Source: Planctomycetaceae bacterium
GTDB lineage: Bacteria > Planctomycetota > Planctomycetia > Planctomycetales > Planctomycetaceae
NCBI GenBank assembly: GCA_041398825.1
Contig: JAWKTX010000011.1
Location: 124,001 to 188,000 of the forward strand
Reading direction: 5' to 3'
Length of the DNA: 64,000 nt
The notes beneath the pieces are model-generated. The model made no database searches. It was not told the origin of the DNA and saw only the letters and a program-made list of their open reading frames with translations. Positions 18,505-26,905 of the stretch are shown here, in pieces. Made by a program: the position numbers and the translations under genes. The stretch's first letter is position 1, and each line of letters starts with the position of its first letter.

Positions 18505-19614
18505 CTATTCCCCAGACTTTACCACAACCGCCGAAACTGCATTCACACCGCACAATACCCGAACTCCGGTACCAGCGCAAGAGTCCCTGGTGCGCAGCAT
18601 GGCCAAAGCTTCCACCGTTGTTGGAGAGCTTTGTTGCCACGAACTAATCTTCCCAAGTGCCTCACCGTCAACCGACTGGACAGAGGCACCCGTCCAGTCG
18701 AATTGGCTGATGTCACCCGAATCCAGAGTGAGCCGACGAATGCATTTGTTGACGTGGCCCATTGCATCAATTCGCGCAATCGGCTCCTGACCGAGATAGC
18801 AACCTTTTGAGTAGCTGATCGACCTCTTGTTGCGATCGGCTTCCGGAGCCATCGTATCGCTCAACAAATCGATACCGAATACTGGCAGTCGATCCCTGAT
18901 TCGCAGCAGGTCGAACCGGGGGTACCCCGCGAGCATTATTCCTGATGCCATCCAATCCTGGAGAACGGAGACCACATCCTCCTCAGGCAAACTGAAAATC
19001 ACGGCTTCCCCTTCACTCAGGGAGGGTTTCAGCCAGCGAATTGAACCATGAAGGCCATTGATTACAGATTGACCACAGGAGTTTGCCAAAGCGTTTGCCG
19101 CCTCCGTGTTTTGTGACGCCACCAGCGCATCCTGAATGCGGGTTCCACAGATCGCAAAGCCAGCCACCGGCGTGGAAAGAGTTTCTACGGCTACATCATC
19201 CATAATGATGTATTTGTTCAGATGTTCGCACAAGGCCCCTGCATCCGGATTGAGCATCCAGATTTCGTGTTCCGCCTCGCCAGCAAGTATCCAGCCGTGG
19301 GCCAGCACTCGCGCTTTCGCATCCGTAAAAAAAGCCTCGCACGATTGTCCAGGGGAAAGTGCCTTCACATTGTTGGTACAGAAATTATGCAGGAATCGCG
19401 CACAGTCGCTCCCGGTTGCACGGAGCCGAGTAAACAGCGGCAACGGAACCACAACGGCGTCTGACCCTGCCTGGTTTTGCGAACCGGCCATATCCTCGGC
19501 CTTTTCACCAGCGTTGCCACCAAAGTGATGGAATGCCGTTTCTCCGAGGACAAGTGGCCCCTCAACACCACCTTGTTCAACCAACCACTTTTTTACGGTT
19601 TCGGACGTTTTCAT
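18505..19614 (-). CDS. ygfZ: YgfZ/GcvT-like folate-binding protein
   Basis: 369 residues. The family signature KGCYLGQEPIAR begins at residue 270, with the conserved Cys at 272 that is essential for YgfZ function in other bacteria. YgfZ/IBA57 proteins bind tetrahydrofolate and help repair or mature certain Fe-S enzymes. The N-terminal domain is GcvT-like (FLHNFCTNNVKALSPGQ). The ATG overlaps the stop of the upstream sulfatase gene by four bases (ATGA), so translation is coupled. Coupling to a sulfatase is unusual; it may simply reflect operon fusion, although anaerobic-type sulfatase maturation uses Fe-S enzymes. That functional link is speculation. Confidence 0.9.
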   Translation of the reverse strand: MKTSETVKKWLVEQGGVEGPLVLGETAFHHFGGNAGEKAEDMAGSQNQAGSDAVVVPLPLFTRLRATGSDCARFLHNFCTNNVKALSPGQSCEAFFTDAKARVLAHGWILAGEAEHEIWMLNPDAGALCEHLNKYIIMDDVAVETLSTPVAGFAICGTRIQDALVASQNTEAANALANSCGQSVINGLHGSIRWLKPSLSEGEAVIFSLPEEDVVSVLQDWMASGIMLAGYPRFDLLRIRDRLPVFGIDLLSDTMAPEADRNKRSISYSKGCYLGQEPIARIDAMGHVNKCIRRLTLDSGDISQFDWTGASVQSVDGEALGKISSWQQSSPTTVEALAMLRTRDSCAGTGVRVLCGVNAVSAVVVKSGE

Positions 19615-21614
19615 TCGTTTTCTTTTTTCGCAGGCGCAAGGTATTCAAGGCGGCGTTTGACGGCATCAAACCGGGCATATCCATCGGGAATGATAGATGG
19701 CTCTACCGTCACTGGCCACTGGCTCATCGCTGCGAAGGGATGATTCGGGAAGCCCCAGGTACCAACATCGTGCAACAACGCGGCACTATTCAGAATCAAT
19801 CCGGCCTCAATATCGGACGTGGACCCGGAAATGGCTGCACTCAGAAATTCCCTGGGATCCGCCAGACCACTCAGACCAAGAAATTCGGCGGCCCGACAGC
19901 GGACAAGGACAGACGCGTCGTTTCGGGCAATCGTCAGCATATCGTCTTTCAGGCTGCGGACATGATTCCAGCCAAACTGCGAACCAATGGCGGTTGTACT
20001 GATGACGCCCCAGTAACGTTCCAGCCAATCTTCCGATGCGCGCGCGGCGGCGAGTCGATGCAGTACTGAAGACACCTCAACGGCCTGTCCGGATTTGATG
20101 GCGTCCCCAACATGAAGCGGCGCATCAGCGATATCGGCAAGTCGGGAGATCTTCGCCTGATTCGCCTGTCCAAATTCCACAGGATGTTGGAACGCTTCTC
20201 TGGCGAGTTCACTTTCAGGTACAAAACTGAGATCAGGTAACGTGCGAACAATTTCACCCAATCGTGTTCGCAGCATCAATAACTGCGATTTGAAGTTCGG
20301 GTCATTTGCCAGATCACTCGTCTCGTGGGGATCCGCGTTCAGATCAAATAACTGTTCTGCCGGGCGCGGAGAGAAAAACTGCTGCTGAACAGCATTCAGT
20401 TTTCCGTCCTTTGACAATTGACGCCATTCACGAAATGCAGCATTCAGATAACGATAGTTGTTGTGCAGGCTGTCGATATTGAACGGCTGATAGTTTCGGA
20501 TGTATTTGAATCTACCTTTCCGCAGAGTCCTCACGAAATCATATTTCTCATCGAAGCGATCCGCATATCCGAACGCTTCATCGCGTTCATCAACATCTTC
20601 GGATCTGACGTTCCTGCCCAGAAATGGCCGACCGTCGATTCCCTCTGGCAATTCAATATCAGCGAGACTTAACACAGTGGCGCCGAAATCGATGAAGCTC
20701 ACAAAGCCATCGACGCGTGATGGCAGGTCGCGATCAACTAAATGCTTCCATCGTTCAGGCACACGAATCACAAGTGGCACATGCAGCCCACTCTCATAGG
20801 CATATCCTTTCCCTCGTGGAAGCACGCCCCCATGATCTCCGAAGTAGAAGATGAAGGTATCTTCGAGCAAACCATCGCTTTTCAGGCGATCCACCACGTT
20901 TCCAATTTGCTGGTCGACCTGCTGGATCCGGTCCAGATACCGAGCATACGTGTATCGAAACAACGGGGTGTCAGGGTGATACGGAGCGAGCGTGACACTG
21001 GCGGCAGAATGAACCGTGGGCCTGTCATCCACATCGGCATCCGGGAAATGCAAACTACTTTCGTGCGTGGTCGCGAAACTCTGCATGTAGAAAAAAGGTT
21101 GTCCTGCGGATCGCCCACCCCACGTTGCCTTCCTGGACGAATCGTCCCAGACTCCGGATCCTTCAGTGGCATTGTAATCCTTCTTGTTGTTGTTCGCCGT
21201 GTAATATCCTGCCTGACGCAAGAGTGCAGGAAACATTTGCACACCATCCGGCATTGGCACCGATACTGCTTTTCGGTGAAACTGGGTCCCAATTCGTGGA
21301 CCAAGGCAGGACGTGATCAGAGTCGTCCGAGCAACGCTGCATACGGGTGCGTTTGAGAATGCGTGATTGAATGTCAATCCGTGATTGGCCAGCTCTGAAA
21401 TCCTGGGCGTCGCTGCACCTGAGGGATCATAGATCTTCAACCAGTGTTTCGAGTTATCTTCGGAAATCAGCCACACAATGTTCGGTTTGTCTGCGGCTGT
21501 CGGTTCTGGATTTTGTCCGCAGCCGGGCGCTGCAAGGGTTGTTGTCGTCGCAAAAATCATGCATGCAACCAATGCGGTCCCGGACACAACTCCGCGAATT
21601 CCTCGTAACGCCAT
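19611..21614 (-). CDS. Sulfatase (formylglycine-type family, atypical active-site motif)
   Basis: 667 residues from the ATG at 21614, which has AAAGG about 7 bases upstream and directly begins a signal peptide; the frame is open to 21695. The sulfatase domain starts at NIVWLISEDN and the active-site segment is APVCSVARTTL (Cys92 from this start). The usual consensus is C-x-P/A-x-R; here position three is Val. The rest of the site (FGDHGG, KGYAYESGLHVPLVIR) is intact, so it could still be converted to formylglycine and work on sulfated glycans. C-terminal ~170 residues form a helical extension, possibly HEAT-like. The stop overlaps ygfZ. Confidence 0.88.
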   Translation of the reverse strand: MALRGIRGVVSGTALVACMIFATTTTLAAPGCGQNPEPTAADKPNIVWLISEDNSKHWLKIYDPSGAATPRISELANHGLTFNHAFSNAPVCSVARTTLITSCLGPRIGTQFHRKAVSVPMPDGVQMFPALLRQAGYYTANNNKKDYNATEGSGVWDDSSRKATWGGRSAGQPFFYMQSFATTHESSLHFPDADVDDRPTVHSAASVTLAPYHPDTPLFRYTYARYLDRIQQVDQQIGNVVDRLKSDGLLEDTFIFYFGDHGGVLPRGKGYAYESGLHVPLVIRVPERWKHLVDRDLPSRVDGFVSFIDFGATVLSLADIELPEGIDGRPFLGRNVRSEDVDERDEAFGYADRFDEKYDFVRTLRKGRFKYIRNYQPFNIDSLHNNYRYLNAAFREWRQLSKDGKLNAVQQQFFSPRPAEQLFDLNADPHETSDLANDPNFKSQLLMLRTRLGEIVRTLPDLSFVPESELAREAFQHPVEFGQANQAKISRLADIADAPLHVGDAIKSGQAVEVSSVLHRLAAARASEDWLERYWGVISTTAIGSQFGWNHVRSLKDDMLTIARNDASVLVRCRAAEFLGLSGLADPREFLSAAISGSTSDIEAGLILNSAALLHDVGTWGFPNHPFAAMSQWPVTVEPSIIPDGYARFDAVKRRLEYLAPAKKENE

Positions 21615-21725
21615 GCCGTACCTTTGCCAAAACTGACCCATCGTCTTAACTTTCCACTCGCATGCTTCAGAGAGCATCTCACGTCGATCAATCATTCATT
21701 ACGCCTGCACATTAGTAGCCGAAGT

Positions 21726-22355
21726 ATGAGATCTCATCCCCATCGTGGCAAATCGTCGAAACAATCACTCAGGCTGGAAGGACAACCTTCACATCAATGG
21801 TACGGTCGGGACGAATCAGACCGAAAGGGTCCCTGGGAGTTTACTCTTTGCGGTGAGCTCAGCGATAAACAGGGCGAACTCATCAATAGCCTGACAGATG
21901 TCCCGCGGGGAAGTCGCGGGATCCTGTACTTCGATTCCTGTGGAGGCAGCGTTTACGCGGGGCTCGCCGTTGCAACGCTCATTCGTCTTCGGCGCCTTCA
22001 GGTGACCGGTGTCGTCATCGGAGAATGCTCATCGGCAGCCCTTCTCAGTTTTTCGGCCTGCAAACGCCGCTTTGTAACGCACCAAAGTACTTTGCTTTTT
22101 CATCCAATGCGCTGGCAGTCAGAAGAAGACGTCAAGCTGGAAGAGGCGACAGAGTGGGCACGGCACTTCAAATTGCTGGAAAACAGCCTGGACGACGTTC
22201 TGGTCCGTATGTTTGGCATCTTAAGAGAAAAGTTGCACCTCTGGACTCGTCCCGGGCGTTTTGTCACCGGTCCCGAGCTGGCGGAAGCTGGCCTGGCAAC
22301 GCTGATCGACGCATTCGAGGACGAAGACTGCTGGAAACAACTCACGGGCGGCTGA
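21726..22355 (+). CDS. ClpP-like serine peptidase family protein
   Basis: 210 residues from the ATG at 21726; an upstream in-frame ATG at 21624 is rejected because it would run into the divergent sulfatase start. The body has the ClpP/crotonase fold: GILYFDSCGGSVYAGLAVATLIR (glycine-rich oxyanion loop), GECSSAALLSFSACKRR with Ser103 at the ClpP nucleophile position, and LLFHPMRW with His126 at the catalytic His position. The N-terminal 35 residues are basic and polar. Shorter identity to ClpP than a housekeeping copy would show, so it may be a divergent ClpP paralogue or a relative of NfeD/SppA-type proteases. No ClpX gene is nearby. Confidence 0.75.
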   Translation: MRSHPHRGKSSKQSLRLEGQPSHQWYGRDESDRKGPWEFTLCGELSDKQGELINSLTDVPRGSRGILYFDSCGGSVYAGLAVATLIRLRRLQVTGVVIGECSSAALLSFSACKRRFVTHQSTLLFHPMRWQSEEDVKLEEATEWARHFKLLENSLDDVLVRMFGILREKLHLWTRPGRFVTGPELAEAGLATLIDAFEDEDCWKQLTGG

Positions 22356-22552
22356 ATCTCCGATATTGCACGCCCAGCCCCGTCTCATTCACGGAATTCT
22401 GGCCGATTCAACGCGGCTTATGCTTCCCGAGACCAGGATATCGTGAGAAATTGTCCGGCATTCAATTGCCGACGGATTCTTTTTGAAGACGCATCCCTCT
22501 TCCACAACTGTTGTGGGGCGGAAATCAACTGATACAGCGTCATGACTTTGCG

Positions 22553-23776
22553 ATGGGCTCAGCCCTGCCAGGAAACACTTTGGACGTTCTTGCGGAAACA
22601 ACTTTCGATGCGTTGGAGCTGTGTGATTCAACGCTGAAGCAGCTGAAGAAAATCGGATACAAACAGCCAAGCCCCATTCAGGCTGCGTTCATCCCTGTTG
22701 CACTCACCGGGAAAGACGTCATCGGACAGGCCCGGACAGGAACGGGCAAGACGGCAGCCTTCATGCTGCCAACGCTCGAAGTAGTGGACGTTGGCCGGAA
22801 AAGAGTTCAGGTGCTGGTGCTCGCACCGACGCGCGAACTGAGCGAACAGGTGCACGCAGAGTCTGTCAAGTTTTCCGGTGATGACGCATTGAAATTCGCG
22901 CTTGCCGTTGGCGGACGCCCAATTCACCGCCAGGTCGACGCAATCCGTGCGGGGGCTCAGATCGTCATTGGGACACCGGGGCGAGTCATTGACCTGATGC
23001 GTCGAGGTGCACTTAACCTGAGTGCCGTCGAAACGGTCATCCTGGACGAAGCGGACCGCATGCTGGACATCGGCTTTCGTCCGGACATCGAAAAAATTCT
23101 GCGTGGATGCCCGGCGGAACGACAGACGCTGCTCTTATCCGCGACGATGGCAGAACCGGTCGAACGACTTGCCAGAAAATATATGGTCGATCCTGAAATG
23201 GTCGACCTGTCCGAAGATCGCGTCGTCGTCGATACCATCGAGCAGTACTATGTGACCGTCGACGAGGACCGAAAGCGACAACTGCTGCTTCGCGTACTTG
23301 CACAGGAACTGCCTCGCCAGGCAATCGTGTTCACCCGCACAAAACGAGGGGCCGACGCACTTTACGACATGTTTTCCCGTCGACTTAAATCGAATCGCGT
23401 TGCCGTTATTCATGGCGATTTGCCGCAGCGACGACGTGATCGAGTCATCAAAGAGTTGCGATCGGGACAATTACGACTCCTGATCGCCACGGACGTGGTC
23501 GGACGCGGAATTGATGTCAGCGGCATCTCCCACATTATCAACTACGACATTCCGGAATACTGCGACGACTATGTCCATCGTGTTGGCCGCACCGGTCGTA
23601 TGTCCTCCCACGAATCCGGGCGAGCGATTACCTTTGTTCGACTTGATCAGGGTGGCGAACTGACCAATATCGAGAAGCGAATCAATACCGTCCTGCCGGA
23701 ATACATCGTCGAAGGCTTCGACGCATTCCGACGCAAAGAGCGAAAGAGCCGTTCGATCCGAAAATTCGGCAGCTAG
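22553..23776 (+). CDS. DEAD-box ATP-dependent RNA helicase
   Basis: About 407 residues with all helicase motifs: Q motif (FDALELCDSTLKQL...PSPIQ), ATGTGKT-like motif I (QARTGTGKTAAF), PTREL (Ia), DEAD written VILDEADRML, SAT (LLSATM), and C-terminal motifs RGIDVSGI and HRVGRTGRM. The lack of a long C-terminal tail resembles RhlE-type minimal helicases. The ORF is open upstream to a TTG at 22511; the ATG at 22553 gives an N terminus 15-20 residues before the Q motif, typical of the family. Role in rRNA assembly or mRNA decay is inferred. A copy of the 96-bp repeat lies about 60 bases downstream. Confidence 0.93.
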   Translation: MGSALPGNTLDVLAETTFDALELCDSTLKQLKKIGYKQPSPIQAAFIPVALTGKDVIGQARTGTGKTAAFMLPTLEVVDVGRKRVQVLVLAPTRELSEQVHAESVKFSGDDALKFALAVGGRPIHRQVDAIRAGAQIVIGTPGRVIDLMRRGALNLSAVETVILDEADRMLDIGFRPDIEKILRGCPAERQTLLLSATMAEPVERLARKYMVDPEMVDLSEDRVVVDTIEQYYVTVDEDRKRQLLLRVLAQELPRQAIVFTRTKRGADALYDMFSRRLKSNRVAVIHGDLPQRRRDRVIKELRSGQLRLLIATDVVGRGIDVSGISHIINYDIPEYCDDYVHRVGRTGRMSSHESGRAITFVRLDQGGELTNIEKRINTVLPEYIVEGFDAFRRKERKSRSIRKFGS

Positions 23777-23837
23777 TTCCAGGCTCCCGTTCAGTAACGG
23801 CGATCCGCTGGCAGTGACTCGAATCCGCATCTTTTTT

Positions 23838-23933
23838 TGTCCGTTGAAAAACCGGGACAGGCACGCAGGACGACTCGAAACCGTCGTGTTTTAAGGTTTC
23901 CTGCTTGAGCCAGTCCCGTTTTTCAACAGGCTG
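23838..23933 (-). repeat. ~96-bp palindromic repeat, copy 2
   Basis: Same family as 15120-15216 in inverse orientation. On the minus strand it begins CAGCCTGTTGAAAAACGGG and ends CGGTTTTTCAACGGACA. Inner arms GCAGGA/TCCTGC and AAACC/GGTTT can pair, giving one long interrupted hairpin with a ~12-base A/C-rich loop. It lies between the convergent stops of the DEAD-box helicase (23776) and the HAD phosphatase (24032). Confidence 0.88.
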
Positions 23934-24031
23934 GTAAGATAGCGCAAACGTCCGCTTCCGCATCTGTATAGCACAAACGTTCCAAGATTCTTCAGCATGC
24001 CTGTCGGCCAGACTGGTGATGATGCAGTGAG

Positions 24032-24844
24032 CTAACCGCCTTCCGACTCCTGGCAGAGAAAGTGACGAAGGCCCTCAAGGACCCCGCTCGTCGCAACCTG
24101 CCGGGAGCAGTAGAGGGCGTCGTGCGTGCCCTGATGTTTATGGTACGCAATAATCTCCTCTGCCATTGTTCGGGGAGCATTCGCCACGACGATTGCCTTG
24201 TGACTGGACGCTAATGCAGCTCGATCGTTACCCGAATCTCCCGCAAAGATCAGTTGATCGTGCCGTAGGCCTGTCTGCTCGCACCACCAGTGCAGACCGA
24301 AGGCTTTGGAGACTCCTTTCGGAAGAATATCCAGCAGTCCAACTCCATTGAATGGGTCCACGCTGGCCACCAAATCGAATGGCAGTCTTCCCTGCTGAAT
24401 CTTTGCCTTCAATCGATTCACGGAAACGTCCAGCGTTGAGGAATCCAGGTAAAAACTGAGTTTGAACATTCCCTGTTTCTCGCGTTCCTGCAATTTCAGT
24501 GATCCGATGGCAGCCGCAGCAGCAGCAACCTGCTGCTGATCCATATCACTCGCAATCTGCCGCAATCGCTCTGTGTAAACCGAATCAATCTCGTACCCCG
24601 AAGGACTCCGTCTCCAAAAGGTCGTGCCAACATCGCAGAGCATGCATTCAGGTCGAGGCAACTGATGCTGATCGATTGCCGCCATGACCGATTCAAAATG
24701 TCGGCCGGTTACAAATATCAGATCCATTTGATGCCGATGAAGCAGCGCACACAGCTTTTTCAGATCATCGATGTTCTCTTTCCGGTCCGCCAATGGAATG
24801 AGCGTTCCATCAAGGTCCGTTGCTAGGGCTTTTATCCGTGGCAC
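24032..24844 (-). CDS. HAD-IIB family phosphatase, probable sucrose-6-phosphate phosphatase
   Basis: 270 residues. HAD motif I is ATDLDGTL (Asp10, Asp12), motif II FVTGRH and motif IV IFAGDSGNDRAAL, the pattern of Cof/sucrose-phosphatase type IIB enzymes. The last gene of a three-gene minus-strand set with sucrose-phosphate synthase and amylosucrase, so dephosphorylation of sucrose-6-phosphate to sucrose is the most economical assignment. The start is GTG at 24844 with GAGGAT just upstream. Sixty-six bases separate it from the amylosucrase stop. An alternative is a glucosylglycerate- or mannosylglycerate-phosphate phosphatase. Confidence 0.85.
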   Translation of the reverse strand: MPRIKALATDLDGTLIPLADRKENIDDLKKLCALLHRHQMDLIFVTGRHFESVMAAIDQHQLPRPECMLCDVGTTFWRRSPSGYEIDSVYTERLRQIASDMDQQQVAAAAAAIGSLKLQEREKQGMFKLSFYLDSSTLDVSVNRLKAKIQQGRLPFDLVASVDPFNGVGLLDILPKGVSKAFGLHWWCEQTGLRHDQLIFAGDSGNDRAALASSHKAIVVANAPRTMAEEIIAYHKHQGTHDALYCSRQVATSGVLEGLRHFLCQESEGG

Positions 24845-24910
24845 AGAATCCTCACTTCAAACGTAACAGGCCGATCTAACCGTAGCGTACGGGTTCAGCG
24901 TCGGGGTCAA

Positions 24911-26905
24911 CTACACGCGTTCCAGCCACAGGATCTGATAGGCATCAAGATTCAGGGGTTCCGAGGTCGGATACTCAACTTCGCTGATCGCATCGCGGAA
25001 GAATCTTCCCATCCCTGCAGTGCGAAGATAATTGCCCGGAAGCTGACACTGTTCTTCACTGAAATTTGCCAGAACAACCAGACGATTGCCTTCGTGGGCG
25101 CGGACGAATGCAAGAACCCGAACTTCATGGGAATCAAACAATTCCATCTGCGCGCCGTGCAGGGCAGGTAGATTCTGTCGCAGAAAAATCATGCGTTGCA
25201 ATGAACGAAAAATCCTGTTCCGAATGACACCTTCAGTCGACTGAACGTCTTCTCCCAGATCCTCAAGAAACTGCCACTGCATTTTCGGTCGGTGGACCCA
25301 ACGGGTATCACCGGCCTTCGCCGGGTCCTTCACGAAGTCGTAATCGTTCAGCATTCCCCATTCTTCTCCCAGATAGATCAGGGGGATACCTCCGATACTC
25401 AATGTGATACCGTGTAACAACAGGATTCGCCGGACGGCCAGTTCTTTCAGCTCGGGGTCATCCAGTTCAATCGCCTGCTCCAGTCCGGCAAGTGACGCCA
25501 GTGTGCCTGAAATCCGCATGTCCCCTGTCTTGGGGTCGTGCTGAAACGGAACTCCGCGAGCAAACGATCCTTTGAACTGCCCGGTGTAGAACTCATTCAG
25601 GAATCGGCGATGATCGTAACCATTGATCCCTATTTCCGCGGCATCCTGATCATCGAACGTCCACCCAATATCATCGTGGCACCGCAGATAGTTGACCCAG
25701 GCAGTCCCCTCAGGCAGTCGATATCGATGACTTAACGTCTTGACCAGCAGAGACGTCTTTCGAGTAGCAAGTGATTCCCACAACAACGCCATGAGTGTTG
25801 GGTTGTAAGAAATCTGGCATTCCCGCACAGAGATATACTTCACCACTTCATCCGGATGAACAATCGCCTCCGACTTGAAGACCAGAGAGGGCGCTGCGAT
25901 CCGTGCCATCAGATTAAATGCCTGGATCAGGAGATGAGCTTCCGGCAGGTTTTCACAACTGGTCCCCATTTGCTTCCAGATAAAAGCGACAGCATCCAGA
26001 CGCAGCACGTCGACTCCGGTGTTGGCAATGAACAGCATTTCTTCTGCCATGGCTCGGAATACAGCCGGATTGTGATAATTCAGGTCCCATTGAAAACTAT
26101 TGAATGTGGTCCAGACCCACGCAGACATTTCGTCGTGTCGCGTAAAACTTCCCCGACGCACCGTCGGGAAAATATCCCGAAGAGTGGCTTCGTACTGATC
26201 AGGCAAACGGCGATCAGGAAATATGTGATAGAACTCCTGATACTCCCGAACACCTGCCTGCGCCTGCATCGCCCATTCATGGTCTTCTGATGTATGGTTA
26301 AAGACAAAATCGAGCACGAGCGAGATGCCCGCCGCTCTCAGGTCGTCAGCAAGTAACCGCAGATCTTCGATGGTGCCAAGTCGAGGGTCGACAGATCGGT
26401 AGTTGCTGATCGCGTAGCCACCATCATTGTCACCGGGGCGAACGGCGAATAAAGGCATGAGATGTAAATAGGTCAGCCCCAGTTTCTGAAAATAACCAAT
26501 ATGCTCCCGCAGCCGCCCGAGATTCTCACTGAACAAATCCACGTACAGGGCACCACCGACAACGCACTGAGACTGAAACCATTCCGGATCATTTATCCGC
26601 TGGCGATCGAGCTCTCTCAACGAATCCGATCGGTGGCAAAACGCCTGCGCAGCCGTCACCAGCACCTGCTCGACGTGAAAGAAGAAATCGTAGCGGTGCC
26701 CATAGAGATGAAGCAGAATTCTGAACAAGTCCTTCCAATGCTGGCGCAAACGCACATCGAATTCACGCTGCAGGGCAATGTCGTCCAGTTCCTGCCAAAC
26801 AATTTGCAGGCGGGGATTCAATCGCTGAAGTGTCAAATTCGACTTGAAAGCAAGATCATCCGAAGACTCTGCCGATTCTGTTCCGGGGTCAGTCGATCCA
26901 GTCAT
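24911..26905 (-). CDS. ams: Amylosucrase-like glycoside hydrolase family 13 enzyme
   Basis: 664 residues, the size of amylosucrase, which splits sucrose and transfers glucose to alpha-glucan. The sequence around the nucleophile (RLDAVAFIWKQMGTSCENLP, Asp304) and the acid/base Glu (VFKSEAIVHPDEV, Glu346) closely follows known GH13_4 amylosucrases, and HDDIGWTF supplies the third carboxylate. FARGVPFQ and PLIYLGEEWGMLND are also conserved. The alternative product is sucrose hydrolase or sucrose phosphorylase-like. The gene overlaps the upstream sucrose-phosphate synthase gene by 17 bases, a sign of tight coupling. In this context it probably recycles internally made sucrose into glucan and fructose. 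Confidence 0.93.
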   Translation of the reverse strand: MTGSTDPGTESAESSDDLAFKSNLTLQRLNPRLQIVWQELDDIALQREFDVRLRQHWKDLFRILLHLYGHRYDFFFHVEQVLVTAAQAFCHRSDSLRELDRQRINDPEWFQSQCVVGGALYVDLFSENLGRLREHIGYFQKLGLTYLHLMPLFAVRPGDNDGGYAISNYRSVDPRLGTIEDLRLLADDLRAAGISLVLDFVFNHTSEDHEWAMQAQAGVREYQEFYHIFPDRRLPDQYEATLRDIFPTVRRGSFTRHDEMSAWVWTTFNSFQWDLNYHNPAVFRAMAEEMLFIANTGVDVLRLDAVAFIWKQMGTSCENLPEAHLLIQAFNLMARIAAPSLVFKSEAIVHPDEVVKYISVRECQISYNPTLMALLWESLATRKTSLLVKTLSHRYRLPEGTAWVNYLRCHDDIGWTFDDQDAAEIGINGYDHRRFLNEFYTGQFKGSFARGVPFQHDPKTGDMRISGTLASLAGLEQAIELDDPELKELAVRRILLLHGITLSIGGIPLIYLGEEWGMLNDYDFVKDPAKAGDTRWVHRPKMQWQFLEDLGEDVQSTEGVIRNRIFRSLQRMIFLRQNLPALHGAQMELFDSHEVRVLAFVRAHEGNRLVVLANFSEEQCQLPGNYLRTAGMGRFFRDAISEVEYPTSEPLNLDAYQILWLERV

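Noticed and set aside
20742..21356. 204-codon plus-strand ORF opposite the sulfatase
   Set aside because: Antisense shadow; sulfatase strand carries the conserved motifs.
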